A DNA stretch of 64,000 bases from Poseidonibacter lekithochrous. GTDB taxonomy: Bacteria > Campylobacterota > Campylobacteria > Campylobacterales > Arcobacteraceae. Of this stretch, positions 43,841-52,527 are shown piece by piece (the stretch's first letter is position 1; each line of letters starts with the position of its first letter). Location: NCBI RefSeq assembly GCF_013283835.1, contig NZ_CP054052.1, forward strand, positions 2,914,001-2,978,000, written 5' to 3'. The notes beneath the pieces were generated by a model. That model was not told the origin of the DNA and made no database searches. It saw only the letters and a program-made list of their open reading frames with translations. The translations under genes were made by a program, and so were the position numbers.

Positions 43841-45304
43841 CTATTTTCTTAAATTAATAGCTATTTTTAATAATTCATCTGATGTAGTAATTGATTTTGA
43901 ATTCGCTTCGAATGCTTTTTGATAAACTAATAAGTTAGTTAAACTTTCCCCATTATCAGTATTACTTACTTCCAAAGATTTGCTATGTAAAGTATTAATA
44001 TTACCCGCAAACTGAGGATCACCTGCTGGTAAAGTATCTTTAAACAAGTTATTACCTTGAGGATCTAAGCCTTGTTCATTTCTAAAAAATGCTGTTTGTA
44101 ATTTTCCAACTAAAAACTTGTTATCACCATCAGCTAAATATAAAATTCCTTCTTCGATTGAAACCTCTCCAAAAGTGTATTCAGAGATATTTAAATCAGC
44201 TAATTTCATATTTATATTATTAACTTGTAAAGAAGCTTGATTAGCTAAAGAAATTGTACTTGTTATATCGATGAATTTTGCATCAGCAAGTTCAATTGCA
44301 TCTTGTAATGCTTGTCTTGAACTAAGAACTACTCCATAACCTGTACCAAGACTTTGATTCTGTACTTGATTAATTGCAGCAGCTTTATCATTAACAGCAG
44401 CATCATATATAGAGATTTCTTTTGCAGGAACTAATGACTCTACAGTTACTTTTCCAACAGTAGTATCAACAGTACCTTTCATTCCTTGTATTTTAGATAT
44501 CTTATCTGCAAATAATCGCATTGTTGTATCAACATCAGTATCAAATTGTTGTCTTACTTCTTGATTATTAATATTTATTTTTATGAAATCATTTTTATTA
44601 TCTAATTCAGAAATATAACTAGAAAAATCTAAACTTGTAATTTGTTTTTTTGATTCACTAGCTGTTTCAGTTGAAGTAGTTTTATATAAACTAAGTTTAT
44701 CTTTATAATCTGAAACCAGTGCTTCAATATCATTAATTTTAGATGAAGCAGATTTGTATCCATCACCACTAACACCACTATCTTTTGCAGATTTAGTATA
44801 ATCGCTAACTCTAGAATTTACAGTTTGCAAGAAGTTTTCATTTGCTATATTTTCACTAGCAATAAAAGTAGTATGAATACTACTAATTTGAGTAATTGTT
44901 GGATCACTTGAAATAACTGTTGCTGGAGGAGGAGTCAAACCTTGAACATGTAATCCATCTGGAGTTTGAAGTAATCCATCAGCACCCATTTGAAAGTTAC
45001 CAGCTCTAGTATAAAATCTTTCATTTGAAGAAGGTTCAGTTAACATAAAATAACCTTTTCCTTCAATACCAACATCATAAGCATGACCTGTAGGTTTTAT
45101 GTCACCTTGTTCAAATCTTTTAAATACAGTTTCAATTTGAGTACCTGTACCTCTACCATCACCTTTATACATTAAATCTTCAAATCTAATATCACTAGCT
45201 TTATAACCAGGAGTATTAGTATTTGTTGAGTTATTAGACTCAGTACTTATTGCTTTTTCAAAAGTATTAATTCCCGAGAATCCATTCCATAATCCACCAA
45301 TCAT
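43841..45304 (-). CDS. Second FlgE-like hook protein
   Basis: The 487-residue protein has the same terminal signatures as flgE (LWNGFSGINTFEKAISTESN, GYKASDIRFEDLMYKGDGRG; FYTRAGNFQMGADGLLQTPD; SLTNLLVYQKAFEANSKSIT) but a smaller middle and a changed NNSTNTNTPGYK in place of NNIANVNTxGFK. It lies after flgD (9 nt), where the true hook gene normally sits. It could be a hook cap-proximal segment, a minor hook subunit or an alternative hook. Which of the two forms the main hook is not decided by sequence. Confidence 0.8.
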   Translation of the reverse strand: MIGGLWNGFSGINTFEKAISTESNNSTNTNTPGYKASDIRFEDLMYKGDGRGTGTQIETVFKRFEQGDIKPTGHAYDVGIEGKGYFMLTEPSSNERFYTRAGNFQMGADGLLQTPDGLHVQGLTPPPATVISSDPTITQISSIHTTFIASENIANENFLQTVNSRVSDYTKSAKDSGVSGDGYKSASSKINDIEALVSDYKDKLSLYKTTSTETASESKKQITSLDFSSYISELDNKNDFIKININNQEVRQQFDTDVDTTMRLFADKISKIQGMKGTVDTTVGKVTVESLVPAKEISIYDAAVNDKAAAINQVQNQSLGTGYGVVLSSRQALQDAIELADAKFIDITSTISLANQASLQVNNINMKLADLNISEYTFGEVSIEEGILYLADGDNKFLVGKLQTAFFRNEQGLDPQGNNLFKDTLPAGDPQFAGNINTLHSKSLEVSNTDNGESLTNLLVYQKAFEANSKSITTSDELLKIAINLRK

Positions 45305-45313
45305 AATAAGACC

Positions 45314-46000
45314 TTAGAATATTTTTGTTACTTGAGAAAAAGGAATAGATGTTAGTTCATCTGAATACACAGGAACACTATCACCAACTAAATCATATTT
45401 ATGGTCTGAAATTTCTTTATTATTACTATCAAGAATAACAAGTTTTCCATCTTTAACTAAAGGAACACCTGGCTCTTGTAAAGCAATTTTATTTCCAGTT
45501 TTTTCACCATCAGCACCGATAATTTCACCACTAGCATTATAATTAACTAATGTACTTTTTGTATCATCATCAGCATCAGTTAATTTAACTCTATTTTCAA
45601 AAAATAAAATTTGCTGAGCTTTTACTTGAACATCTCCAGCAACATTTTCAATAGATCTTACTGTATAAGCTTTATTAATACCATTTTCACCAATATTACC
45701 ATCTTCAACATTACGACCAATTACACTTGCCGCATTTGATAAAGCAGATTGAGTAAAAGAAGTTTGCAATGTCTTCATAGAAGCTGCTAATTCTTGATTA
45801 GTATTGATTGTTGACATCTGCATTTGTGTTTGAAGCATTTGTTTAGAATCCATAGGTTTTGTAGGATCTTGAAGTTTAAGTTCTTGAATCATTAATTTTA
45901 AGAAGTCATTATTAGTTAATTCATCATTAGCAATAGAACTAGTATATGAATTACCATCAACACCTGTATTTGTATTTACTGTTACACCATCACTTGCCAT
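45314..46000 (-). CDS. flgD: Flagellar hook-capping protein FlgD
   Basis: The 228-residue scaffold for hook growth has the conserved N-terminal block NDFLKLMIQELKLQDPTKPM and QMLQTQMQMSTINTNQELA, a central beta domain, and a C-terminal stretch. It is placed before the second hook gene and after fliN. Confidence 0.92.
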   Translation of the reverse strand: MASDGVTVNTNTGVDGNSYTSSIANDELTNNDFLKLMIQELKLQDPTKPMDSKQMLQTQMQMSTINTNQELAASMKTLQTSFTQSALSNAASVIGRNVEDGNIGENGINKAYTVRSIENVAGDVQVKAQQILFFENRVKLTDADDDTKSTLVNYNASGEIIGADGEKTGNKIALQEPGVPLVKDGKLVILDSNNKEISDHKYDLVGDSVPVYSDELTSIPFSQVTKIF

Positions 46001-46009
46001 TTTAAACTC

Positions 46010-46297
46010 CTATCTTAAGTTTTCTTCAAAGAAGTATCTTACAACATTATCTGAATCCATTGCATCTTGTACTCTTACTGCTAATTTATCGTCGATTACA
46101 ATAATATCACCAGTACCTACAATTCTTGAATTCACATAAATATCACCACCAGAACCAGCAATTTTATTTAATGAGATTATATCTCCATCACTTAATTTAA
46201 GAAATTCTGCTATTGTAATGTCTGAATTACCAAGCATTACATCTACAGTAATTTCTGCATCAACTAGTATGTCATAATCTCTTTCGCTAATTTCCAT
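46010..46297 (-). CDS. fliN: Flagellar switch protein FliN
   Basis: I start this gene at ATG 46297 (95 residues, MEISERDYDILVDAEI) because the in-frame earlier start is a TTG at 46324 located practically at the predicted transcription start. The protein is a SpoA domain alone: EITVDVMLGNSDITIAEFLK, SLNKIAGSGGDIYVNSRIV, GTGDIIVIDDKLAVRVQD. With FliY (encoded further on) it makes the C-ring. It leads a short operon with flgD and the second hook gene. Confidence 0.88.
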   Translation of the reverse strand: MEISERDYDILVDAEITVDVMLGNSDITIAEFLKLSDGDIISLNKIAGSGGDIYVNSRIVGTGDIIVIDDKLAVRVQDAMDSDNVVRYFFEENLR

Positions 46298-46333
46298 GTC
46301 TAAACTTTTTTTTAATATATACAATTTTGATAT

Positions 46334-46342
46334 ATTATATCA
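46334..46342 (-). promoter_or_regulatory. Extended -10 promoter of the fliN-flgD-hook operon
   Basis: TGA-TATAAT on the minus strand, 37 nt before the chosen fliN ATG, in the 82-nt gap after fliH. It decides the fliN start over the upstream TTG. Confidence 0.55.
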
Positions 46343-46379
46343 TAAAGTTTTAATATTCTAGTAGGTTTTGGGGTATTAA

Positions 46380-47042
46380 CTAAATAACAGTATCTAGTGT
46401 TTCTAACATAGAAGCAACTTTAGATTCAATGTTTCCATCAAAGTTTCCAAGGTCACTTGCAATAACTACTCCACCAGCTGAAACATTCGCATCTTGTCGT
46501 AATTCAATAAAAGGTTCTAAAGATAAATCATTTTTTAAGATTTCATAATCTTTAGGATTTAAGTGAATTTGTATTCGTGAAGCAGTTTTAATCTTATCTA
46601 ATAAGTGAGTAATTGTTTGTTTAGCAATTTTTGAAGAGTTTTCACCAATTTCAATACTAATTATTTTTTGAGCAATAGAAACTGATGTTTTTAAAAGTTT
46701 TGATTCCATTTGAAAAGTAGCTTGTTCAAAGAATGCAGCATAATGCTTTAAGTCTTTAATTGCTTGAACAACTTGTGCATCAATATCTCTACTTTGAACT
46801 CCACCATTTTCTATATTTGAAATTCTACTTGATATTTGACTAATCTGAGAGCTCAGATTTCTTACTTCACTCAATAAAGGATCAGTATTACCGTTAATCT
46901 CTCTTGTATCTAAAACAGGCTGAGTTGTAGGAGCAACTTCAGCAGCTGCTTGATTATTAATAAAATTTCCCAATTCATATTTTTGAACTGAATCATTATT
47001 ATTTAATACTTTTGCATTTGAGTGTACGTTATTAGTAGCCAT
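46380..47042 (-). CDS. fliH: Flagellar assembly protein FliH
   Basis: The 220-residue protein has a disordered N-terminus and then a long helical part and the V1/F1-like C-domain: FQMESKLLKTSVSIAQKIIS, TITHLLDKIKTASRIQIHLN, DYEILKND, DANVSAGGVVIASDLGNFDG. FliH inhibits FliI and docks it to the export gate. It shares one base with fliG. Confidence 0.88.
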   Translation of the reverse strand: MATNNVHSNAKVLNNNDSVQKYELGNFINNQAAAEVAPTTQPVLDTREINGNTDPLLSEVRNLSSQISQISSRISNIENGGVQSRDIDAQVVQAIKDLKHYAAFFEQATFQMESKLLKTSVSIAQKIISIEIGENSSKIAKQTITHLLDKIKTASRIQIHLNPKDYEILKNDLSLEPFIELRQDANVSAGGVVIASDLGNFDGNIESKVASMLETLDTVI

Positions 47043-48049
47043 TATTCTTCCATTTCTCTATCAATCACACCATCTTCAATCATCTTTTGTGCAACATCTA
47101 GCATTTTTCTTTGAGACGATTCAATATCTTTAATTTTAACTTTATTTAACATTTCAAATTCTTCTTTAAATCTATCTCTAGCTCTTTGAGACATAGCACT
47201 TGTAACTTTTTCCATGTCTTCTTCTGTTGCATTTTTCATGGCAACTGCGACATCACCAGTATCAACATTTTGTAAGATTTTCATTACATATTCAGTTTCT
47301 AAATTTAATAAATCTTCGAATACGAACATATTCTCTTTAATCTTAGTAGCAAGTGAAGTATCGACACCATTAATATTTTTAAGAATGTCCTGTGATTTAG
47401 GACCTAATCTATTTAACATATCTGCAACAACTTTTACCCCGCCAACATCAACAATAGATGATAATAGAGATTCCAGTTTTTTCTCTAAAACCTCAGAAAT
47501 AGTTCTAACAACATCAGGAGAAACATCCTTGATTGTTGCCATTTGCATTGTTACTTTAACTCTAACCTCTTCATCTAGTTGCATTAAAACTTCTGCTGAT
47601 TTAGGAGCTTCCATATGTGACAAAATTACAGCAATAGTATGAGGAGATTCATCCTTAATAAAGTCTGATAATTGTTTTGGATTAATTGCATCTAAGTAAG
47701 AGAAAGATTGAGATGCTAATTTAAGTCTTGATAATTTTGCAAGTACTTCGTCTGCTTCTCCTTTTCCTAAAGATTTATATAAAATATCTCTAGCAAAATC
47801 ATATCCACCAGAACTAATAAATGTTTTAGATCTTGTATATAGATGAAACTCTTCTAAAATTGCTAATGAAGTGTCTTTATCAATAGATGCAATTTGTGTA
47901 ATTGCTGTGGAAATATCCTCAACTACATTTTTAGGTAAATGCTGAAAAATCTTTACAGTAGATTCTTCTCCAATAAGAACAAAAAATCTTGCGACTTTGT
48001 CCATCATTGACATTCCCTTTAATACATCATGTAAATTATCTTCTGCCAT
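47042..48049 (-). CDS. fliG: Flagellar motor switch protein FliG
   Basis: The 335-residue rotor protein shows ARFFVLIGEESTVKIFQHLP, AEVLMQLDEEVRVKVTMQMA, GGVKVVADMLNRL and the torque-region charges in MFVFEDLL and MSQRARDRFKEEFEM. It contacts the stator (MotA) and FliF. The fliF-fliG-fliH order is standard. Confidence 0.97.
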   Translation of the reverse strand: MAEDNLHDVLKGMSMMDKVARFFVLIGEESTVKIFQHLPKNVVEDISTAITQIASIDKDTSLAILEEFHLYTRSKTFISSGGYDFARDILYKSLGKGEADEVLAKLSRLKLASQSFSYLDAINPKQLSDFIKDESPHTIAVILSHMEAPKSAEVLMQLDEEVRVKVTMQMATIKDVSPDVVRTISEVLEKKLESLLSSIVDVGGVKVVADMLNRLGPKSQDILKNINGVDTSLATKIKENMFVFEDLLNLETEYVMKILQNVDTGDVAVAMKNATEEDMEKVTSAMSQRARDRFKEEFEMLNKVKIKDIESSQRKMLDVAQKMIEDGVIDREMEE

Positions 48050-48059
48050 ATTTATTTAC

Positions 48060-49778
48060 CTACTTAAATTTTTCATCACCCTCAGAAAGTAACAATTCAA
48101 TCATATTGGCTACTTCATTAGGGTTATTATTTATTTCTTTATCTAACTCTTCAATTAATACTTCATACTTAGCAGCTGATTCTTCATCAAGACCTTCAAT
48201 ATTATTAAGAATTTGACTTTTTACTTTTGTTTTTAATCTACCTTGTGCGGAATCATGATCAAATTCATCTTCATAACTATTTAACATGCCATCAGCAGAT
48301 TCCAAATCCCCATCTTCAGCATTTGCTTTTTTATCACCTAATATTACAACTTCATGATTTACAATAAATTTCTTATAGAAAACAAATAATAATATCGCAG
48401 CAATTAAATATTGAATATATTCACCAAACTCTTTTAATAAAGATTTAATCATAGCAAAGGTATCCATTGAACCACTAGATTCACTAACAAGTGGATTCCC
48501 ATCAGCATCAACTTTAGCAGTCATAGTCCCCAAAGGTTGCATACCTAAAAATTTAAAGTCTTTAACAGTAACATTATCTCCACGTTTTGGATCATAACCA
48601 ATCGTATCTTGAACTATAGATTGAATTGATTTTAAAAAGTCTTCTTTATTTTCAATATCTTTTAATATTGAAGAATCAAAAGAAACTCCAGCTGTAATTC
48701 TTTTGATTCTAGAGTAATTATTATCTTTTTGTTTAATGATTTTTTTAGAAATTTCATAATTAGTAACAGTATTTGTACCTTCACTATTAGATGATGAATT
48801 AGAATTTCCGCCAGCACCACTTGGAGTTTGAATATTATTGTCAACTCCAGCAACTCCCCCAGCACTTGAACCAGTTCCTTGAGAAGAAGAAACATTTTCA
48901 ATAACTTGCTGTGCTCTTATTGTTCCTTCTGGATCATAAATTTCTTCTTCAATATCTTGCATAATGAAATCTAAACCAACAGTAACTCTTGCAACTACTC
49001 TACCAGGACCTACAAAAGGCTCTAAAACTTCAATGATCTTTTTTTCGTAATCATCTTCAAGCTTTTGTTTATATTTATTTTGAGAATATGATTTTTCATT
49101 TGCCATATCATCTTTTGATTGCTCTAACAAACTACCATCTTGATCAATTAACTGGATATTATCTTCTTTTAAATCAGAAACTGCAGAGGCAATAAAATTT
49201 TTAATACCATCAACTTGTTTTTGAGTCAAAAATATACCAGGTTTTAAAGATAAAACAGCAGAAGCTGTTGGCATAGTTTTTCTTTCAGTAAAGATAGAAT
49301 CTTTAGGAATTGCAATTTTAACACTTGCTCTTAAAACACCTGTTAATGATTCTAAAGAACGAGATAGTTCTCCTTCTAGAGCTCTTAGGTATTTTACTTT
49401 ATTTTCAAAATTTGTAGTACCTAATGAAGATTTTTCAAAAATCTCCCATCCAACATGTTTACTTGTAGATGCTTCACTAGTTACTAATTTAATTTTTGCA
49501 ATATTAATAAATTGTTTTGAAGTTTTTAAGGTAAGATTATTACCTGTTCCAATTACGGAAAATGCAATTCCTGAAGCTTCTAATTCATCACTTGCAAGCA
49601 TTACTTGTGATTTTGTTAAATTTGAAGCAATTGTATAATTTAACTTTTTATCTTCAGCTTTAATATTTGAGTAAACAAGTAGTCCTATTAAAAGAATAAA
49701 TAAAAGAGAGAAACCTCCAATAATAACGGCTCTTTGAGCAGCGTTTAAATTATTTATAAATTTTAAAAGTTGATCCAT
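48060..49778 (-). CDS. fliF: Flagellar MS-ring protein FliF
   Basis: The 572-residue protein has two membrane helices (about 17-38 and about 437-455), RBM domains (VMLASDELEASGIAFSVIGT; LRALEGELSRSLESLTGVLR, ASVKIAIPK; EKKIIEVLEPFVGPGRVVAR) and an acidic cytoplasmic C-terminus that binds FliG. Length matches the family. Confidence 0.97.
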   Translation of the reverse strand: MDQLLKFINNLNAAQRAVIIGGFSLLFILLIGLLVYSNIKAEDKKLNYTIASNLTKSQVMLASDELEASGIAFSVIGTGNNLTLKTSKQFINIAKIKLVTSEASTSKHVGWEIFEKSSLGTTNFENKVKYLRALEGELSRSLESLTGVLRASVKIAIPKDSIFTERKTMPTASAVLSLKPGIFLTQKQVDGIKNFIASAVSDLKEDNIQLIDQDGSLLEQSKDDMANEKSYSQNKYKQKLEDDYEKKIIEVLEPFVGPGRVVARVTVGLDFIMQDIEEEIYDPEGTIRAQQVIENVSSSQGTGSSAGGVAGVDNNIQTPSGAGGNSNSSSNSEGTNTVTNYEISKKIIKQKDNNYSRIKRITAGVSFDSSILKDIENKEDFLKSIQSIVQDTIGYDPKRGDNVTVKDFKFLGMQPLGTMTAKVDADGNPLVSESSGSMDTFAMIKSLLKEFGEYIQYLIAAILLFVFYKKFIVNHEVVILGDKKANAEDGDLESADGMLNSYEDEFDHDSAQGRLKTKVKSQILNNIEGLDEESAAKYEVLIEELDKEINNNPNEVANMIELLLSEGDEKFK

Positions 49779-49794
49779 TTATTAGCTACCCTAA

Positions 49795-50208
49795 TTAATT
49801 TTTAGCAGATGATTCAATAACTGATCTAAATAGTCTTGAATCTTTTTTGATTGATGATTGAAGTGCATCAAAAAGCATTTTGTTTTTTGACATTTCACCC
49901 ATTTGAGTATCTAGACTCACATTATTACCATCATTTTGTTCTTCTAATCCTTGAACTTCAATTAGTTTAGGATTTTGAATATTATTTACAGCATTTACAT
50001 TTGAGAAATGAGTAGATGAAGTTTTTGCCATTTGTAATACTGGCGTATTTTTAGATGTAGCTTTATCAAGTTCATGATCAAAAACTAAATCCTTTGTTTT
50101 ATAGTTAGGTGTATTAATATTAGCTATATTACTTGTAATAACTTTTTGTCTTTCACTACGAAAGTCTAATTGAGAAAAAAGTGTACTTGTTACATTACTT
50201 GCTTCCAT
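49795..50208 (-). CDS. flgB: Flagellar rod protein FlgB
   Basis: The 137-residue proximal rod subunit has the motifs RSERQKVITSNIANINTPNY and KTKDLVFDHEL, and ends with SKNKMLFDALQSSIKKDSRL. It shares one base with flgF and is separated from fliF by 16 nt. Confidence 0.93.
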   Translation of the reverse strand: MEASNVTSTLFSQLDFRSERQKVITSNIANINTPNYKTKDLVFDHELDKATSKNTPVLQMAKTSSTHFSNVNAVNNIQNPKLIEVQGLEEQNDGNNVSLDTQMGEMSKNKMLFDALQSSIKKDSRLFRSVIESSAKN

Positions 50209-50927
50209 TATCTAGTATTATTCCCTATTTTATCTATTATTTTTGAATTAATTTCATCAATACTACTCATAGCTTTCTGAGATTGTTCAAACCGTCTATG
50301 TGCATCAATTAATTGAACCATTGAAGTAACTGAATTAACATTTGATTTTTCTATTGAACCTTGAACTAATAAACCATCAGTATTTTCAAATATTATTCTA
50401 TCATTTGCATTTACCATTTGATATGTATTATCACCGATTTTATTTAAATTAGAATAAGGAGTTTGAATAACTCCAATATTTTGTTCAAATCCATCTTCAG
50501 CAACAATTGGTTCATTATCAGGATTTAAAACATTATTCCCATTCGAATCAACTAAAAACCCATCTTGAATTTTAAATGCACCATCACGTGTATATACAAT
50601 ATCACCATTAGCATTTTGCACTTTAAAAAAAGTATCACCTTGTTGTAATGCAAAATCTAATGCATTACCAGTTGGAGCAATTGGTCCCATTTCACTATTA
50701 ATAAATTTACTATCAATCTTTGGAACATTATTCATAACTATATTTGCTTTAGTAGGCGTTTTACCTTCATTTTGCATTCGTTCTAAATAATAATTAAAAG
50801 TTGTCTCAGTTAACCCTTCTTGCTTAAAACCATTAGTATTAATATTTGCTAAATTATTACTAATTTGATCTAATCGGTTAATTTGATTAACCATTGATCC
50901 AGCAAGAGGATATGTACCTTGATTCAT
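50208..50927 (-). CDS. flgF: Flagellar rod protein FlgF
   Basis: The 239-residue rod protein of the FlgF/FlgG family starts with YPLAGSMVNQINRLDQISNN, LANINTNGFKQEG, has FALQQGDTFFKVQNANGDIV and YTRDGAFKIQDGFLVDSNGN, and ends with VTSMVQLIDAHRRFEQSQKA. It is shorter and less regular than the flgG product encoded at 52528. Confidence 0.9.
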   Translation of the reverse strand: MNQGTYPLAGSMVNQINRLDQISNNLANINTNGFKQEGLTETTFNYYLERMQNEGKTPTKANIVMNNVPKIDSKFINSEMGPIAPTGNALDFALQQGDTFFKVQNANGDIVYTRDGAFKIQDGFLVDSNGNNVLNPDNEPIVAEDGFEQNIGVIQTPYSNLNKIGDNTYQMVNANDRIIFENTDGLLVQGSIEKSNVNSVTSMVQLIDAHRRFEQSQKAMSSIDEINSKIIDKIGNNTR

Positions 50928-50936
50928 AATTTACCT

Positions 50937-51974
50937 TTAGTTTCCAAATTCAGCGATTAGCTTGTCTAAATCTTCGCCAATTAAATCATTATTATCATCA
51001 CCGTGAATATGTCTAGCTACAACAATATCTTTAGAATCATCTTCATCTTCAAATAAATTATTTAAATAAGAAGATAGCTTTTTAATAACTGCCATAACTC
51101 TTTCAATTTTCTGTCTATTAATATCATTAAACTGCATTAATTCCATGGCTTCAAAGATTTTCATATCTTCATCATTCATAGCATTTTTTAATCCAGTTAA
51201 ACTTTCATTAACATTTTGAATTTCACCTAAGTGTTGTTCAAAAACTTGAATATTAGGAAATTTACTGTGCAATGAGTTAAGAAGATTCGTTTGTGAGCTA
51301 AGAAAAGACTCAACTTCAGTAATTTTACTTCTACATTCATTGTTATTATCTAATCCAAGACTTAAAACGTCAAAAATTTGTCCAACTTTTTCTTCCGAAT
51401 CATTTGCAACTTGATTTAACTGTGATACAACTTTTGTATCTTTTTCAGCAGGTAAAGGAAATATACCTTCATTAATTTTTGAGTCTGTCCAATCTCTAAC
51501 AATCTCGTCTTTATCTTTATCACTAAATGTTTCTTTTTGCTTAGGTACTGAGACAACTTCCTCTTTAACTTCAGGTTCATTATCAATAACACCATCAATT
51601 CCAGATAAAATATCATCAAAGTTTTCTAAATCTAAAGATTCTTCTTCAACAACAGGTGTTGGTTCAACTACAGAAGTAGGTTCTTCTAAATCTTTTAATA
51701 AATCATCAATATCACTATTGTTAACTGTTTCGTTAACTGCCATTTCTGAAATATCTAAATTTTCAGGAGAACTAACTTCTTCTATAACATTATCAAGATC
51801 AATAGACGCAGTAACTTCAGGTTCTACAACATCACTTGTAGAAGAAATAAGTTCATCAATTTCATTACTGCTTAAATTAGCCTCTTCTGAAGCAGTTTCT
51901 TCGGGTTCACTAGCATCATCTGCTATATCTAAACCATTCATTAGTGCTTCAATTTCTTCCTGACTCATACTCAT
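50937..51974 (-). CDS. cheZ: CheZ-type CheY phosphatase with tandem FliM-like N-terminal motifs
   Basis: The 345-residue protein ends in a long helical part with MQFNDINRQKIERVM (from residue 280), which supplies the CheZ catalytic D-x3-Q pair (Asp284, Gln288), and a C-terminal CheY-binding peptide DLDKLIAEFGN (335-345). This matches the remote CheZ known from Helicobacter HP0170. The first 130 residues are acidic and disordered and repeat a short motif like the FliM EIDALL peptide: SQEEIEALM (4-12), SSNEIDELI (35-43), NSDIDDLLKDL (86-96), ENFDDILSG (117-125). These could bind CheY-P. It dephosphorylates CheY-P; cheY is its direct neighbour (17 nt). Confidence 0.9.
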   Translation of the reverse strand: MSMSQEEIEALMNGLDIADDASEPEETASEEANLSSNEIDELISSTSDVVEPEVTASIDLDNVIEEVSSPENLDISEMAVNETVNNSDIDDLLKDLEEPTSVVEPTPVVEEESLDLENFDDILSGIDGVIDNEPEVKEEVVSVPKQKETFSDKDKDEIVRDWTDSKINEGIFPLPAEKDTKVVSQLNQVANDSEEKVGQIFDVLSLGLDNNNECRSKITEVESFLSSQTNLLNSLHSKFPNIQVFEQHLGEIQNVNESLTGLKNAMNDEDMKIFEAMELMQFNDINRQKIERVMAVIKKLSSYLNNLFEDEDDSKDIVVARHIHGDDNNDLIGEDLDKLIAEFGN

Positions 51975-51991
51975 AACAATACCTTATCTTA

Positions 51992-52366
51992 TTATTTTTT
52001 TAATACCCCATCAAGCTTTTCTTTTAATATTTCTGCATTAAAAGGTTTAACAATATAGTTATTAACACCTGCTTTTAAAGCTGTAATAACCTCGCCCTTT
52101 CCACCTTCTGTTGTAATCATAATAATTGGAGTCTTTTGATGTGCACCCTCACCTCTTGTTTTCTTAACTAAATCAAGACCGTTCATATTTGGCATATTCC
52201 AGTCTGTTAAAATCACATCATAATGAGACTCACAAAGAAGTTTCCATGCTTTAACACCATCTTCCGCTTCATCGAAATCATCTTTTGCAAATCCTAATTG
52301 CATTACAACATTTCCGATAATTCTTCTCATTGTCGAACTATCATCAACTATTAGAATTCTCATCAT
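51992..52366 (-). CDS. cheY: Chemotaxis response regulator CheY
   Basis: The 124-residue receiver domain without output has the acidic pair VDDSS, the phospho-acceptor Asp in VILTDWNMPNMNG, Thr in MITTE, and VKPF with the conserved Lys. CheY-P binds the switch. It is the first gene of the cheY-cheZ-flgF-flgB-fliFGH group. Confidence 0.95.
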   Translation of the reverse strand: MMRILIVDDSSTMRRIIGNVVMQLGFAKDDFDEAEDGVKAWKLLCESHYDVILTDWNMPNMNGLDLVKKTRGEGAHQKTPIIMITTEGGKGEVITALKAGVNNYIVKPFNAEILKEKLDGVLKK

Positions 52367-52403
52367 TTAACCCTTTTTGTAGTATTTCTTTCAAATAACT
52401 ATC

Positions 52404-52409
52404 ATTATA
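52404..52409 (-). promoter_or_regulatory. Putative -10 of cheY operon
   Basis: TATAAT on the minus strand, 38 nt before the cheY start, in the divergent gap to flgG; the -35 is not clear. Confidence 0.4.
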
Positions 52410-52488
52410 TATAATTTGTTTTAAATTTATACTTAATATTGTAATAAAATAATTATATAGATTTATCTAATTTTAATTGTTCTTAAAA

Positions 52489-52494
52489 TATAAT
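52489..52494 (+). promoter_or_regulatory. Putative -10 of flgG
   Basis: TATAAT, 34 nt before the flgG ATG, with a T-rich upstream tract. No TGGCAC-N5-TTGCA element is present. Confidence 0.45.
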
Positions 52495-52527
52495 AATTGA
52501 ATATCTAATAATCTAAAGGAAAAGTAT

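Noticed and set aside
46298-46324. TTG start at 46324 for fliN
   Set aside because: It coincides with the predicted transcription start and lacks an RBS; ATG at 46297 gives the normal SpoA-only FliN.
47214-47642. 142-residue plus-strand frame inside fliG
   Set aside because: fliG is certain on the minus strand with full-length family motifs; the other frame has Ser/Thr/Phe-rich composition typical of an antisense shadow.
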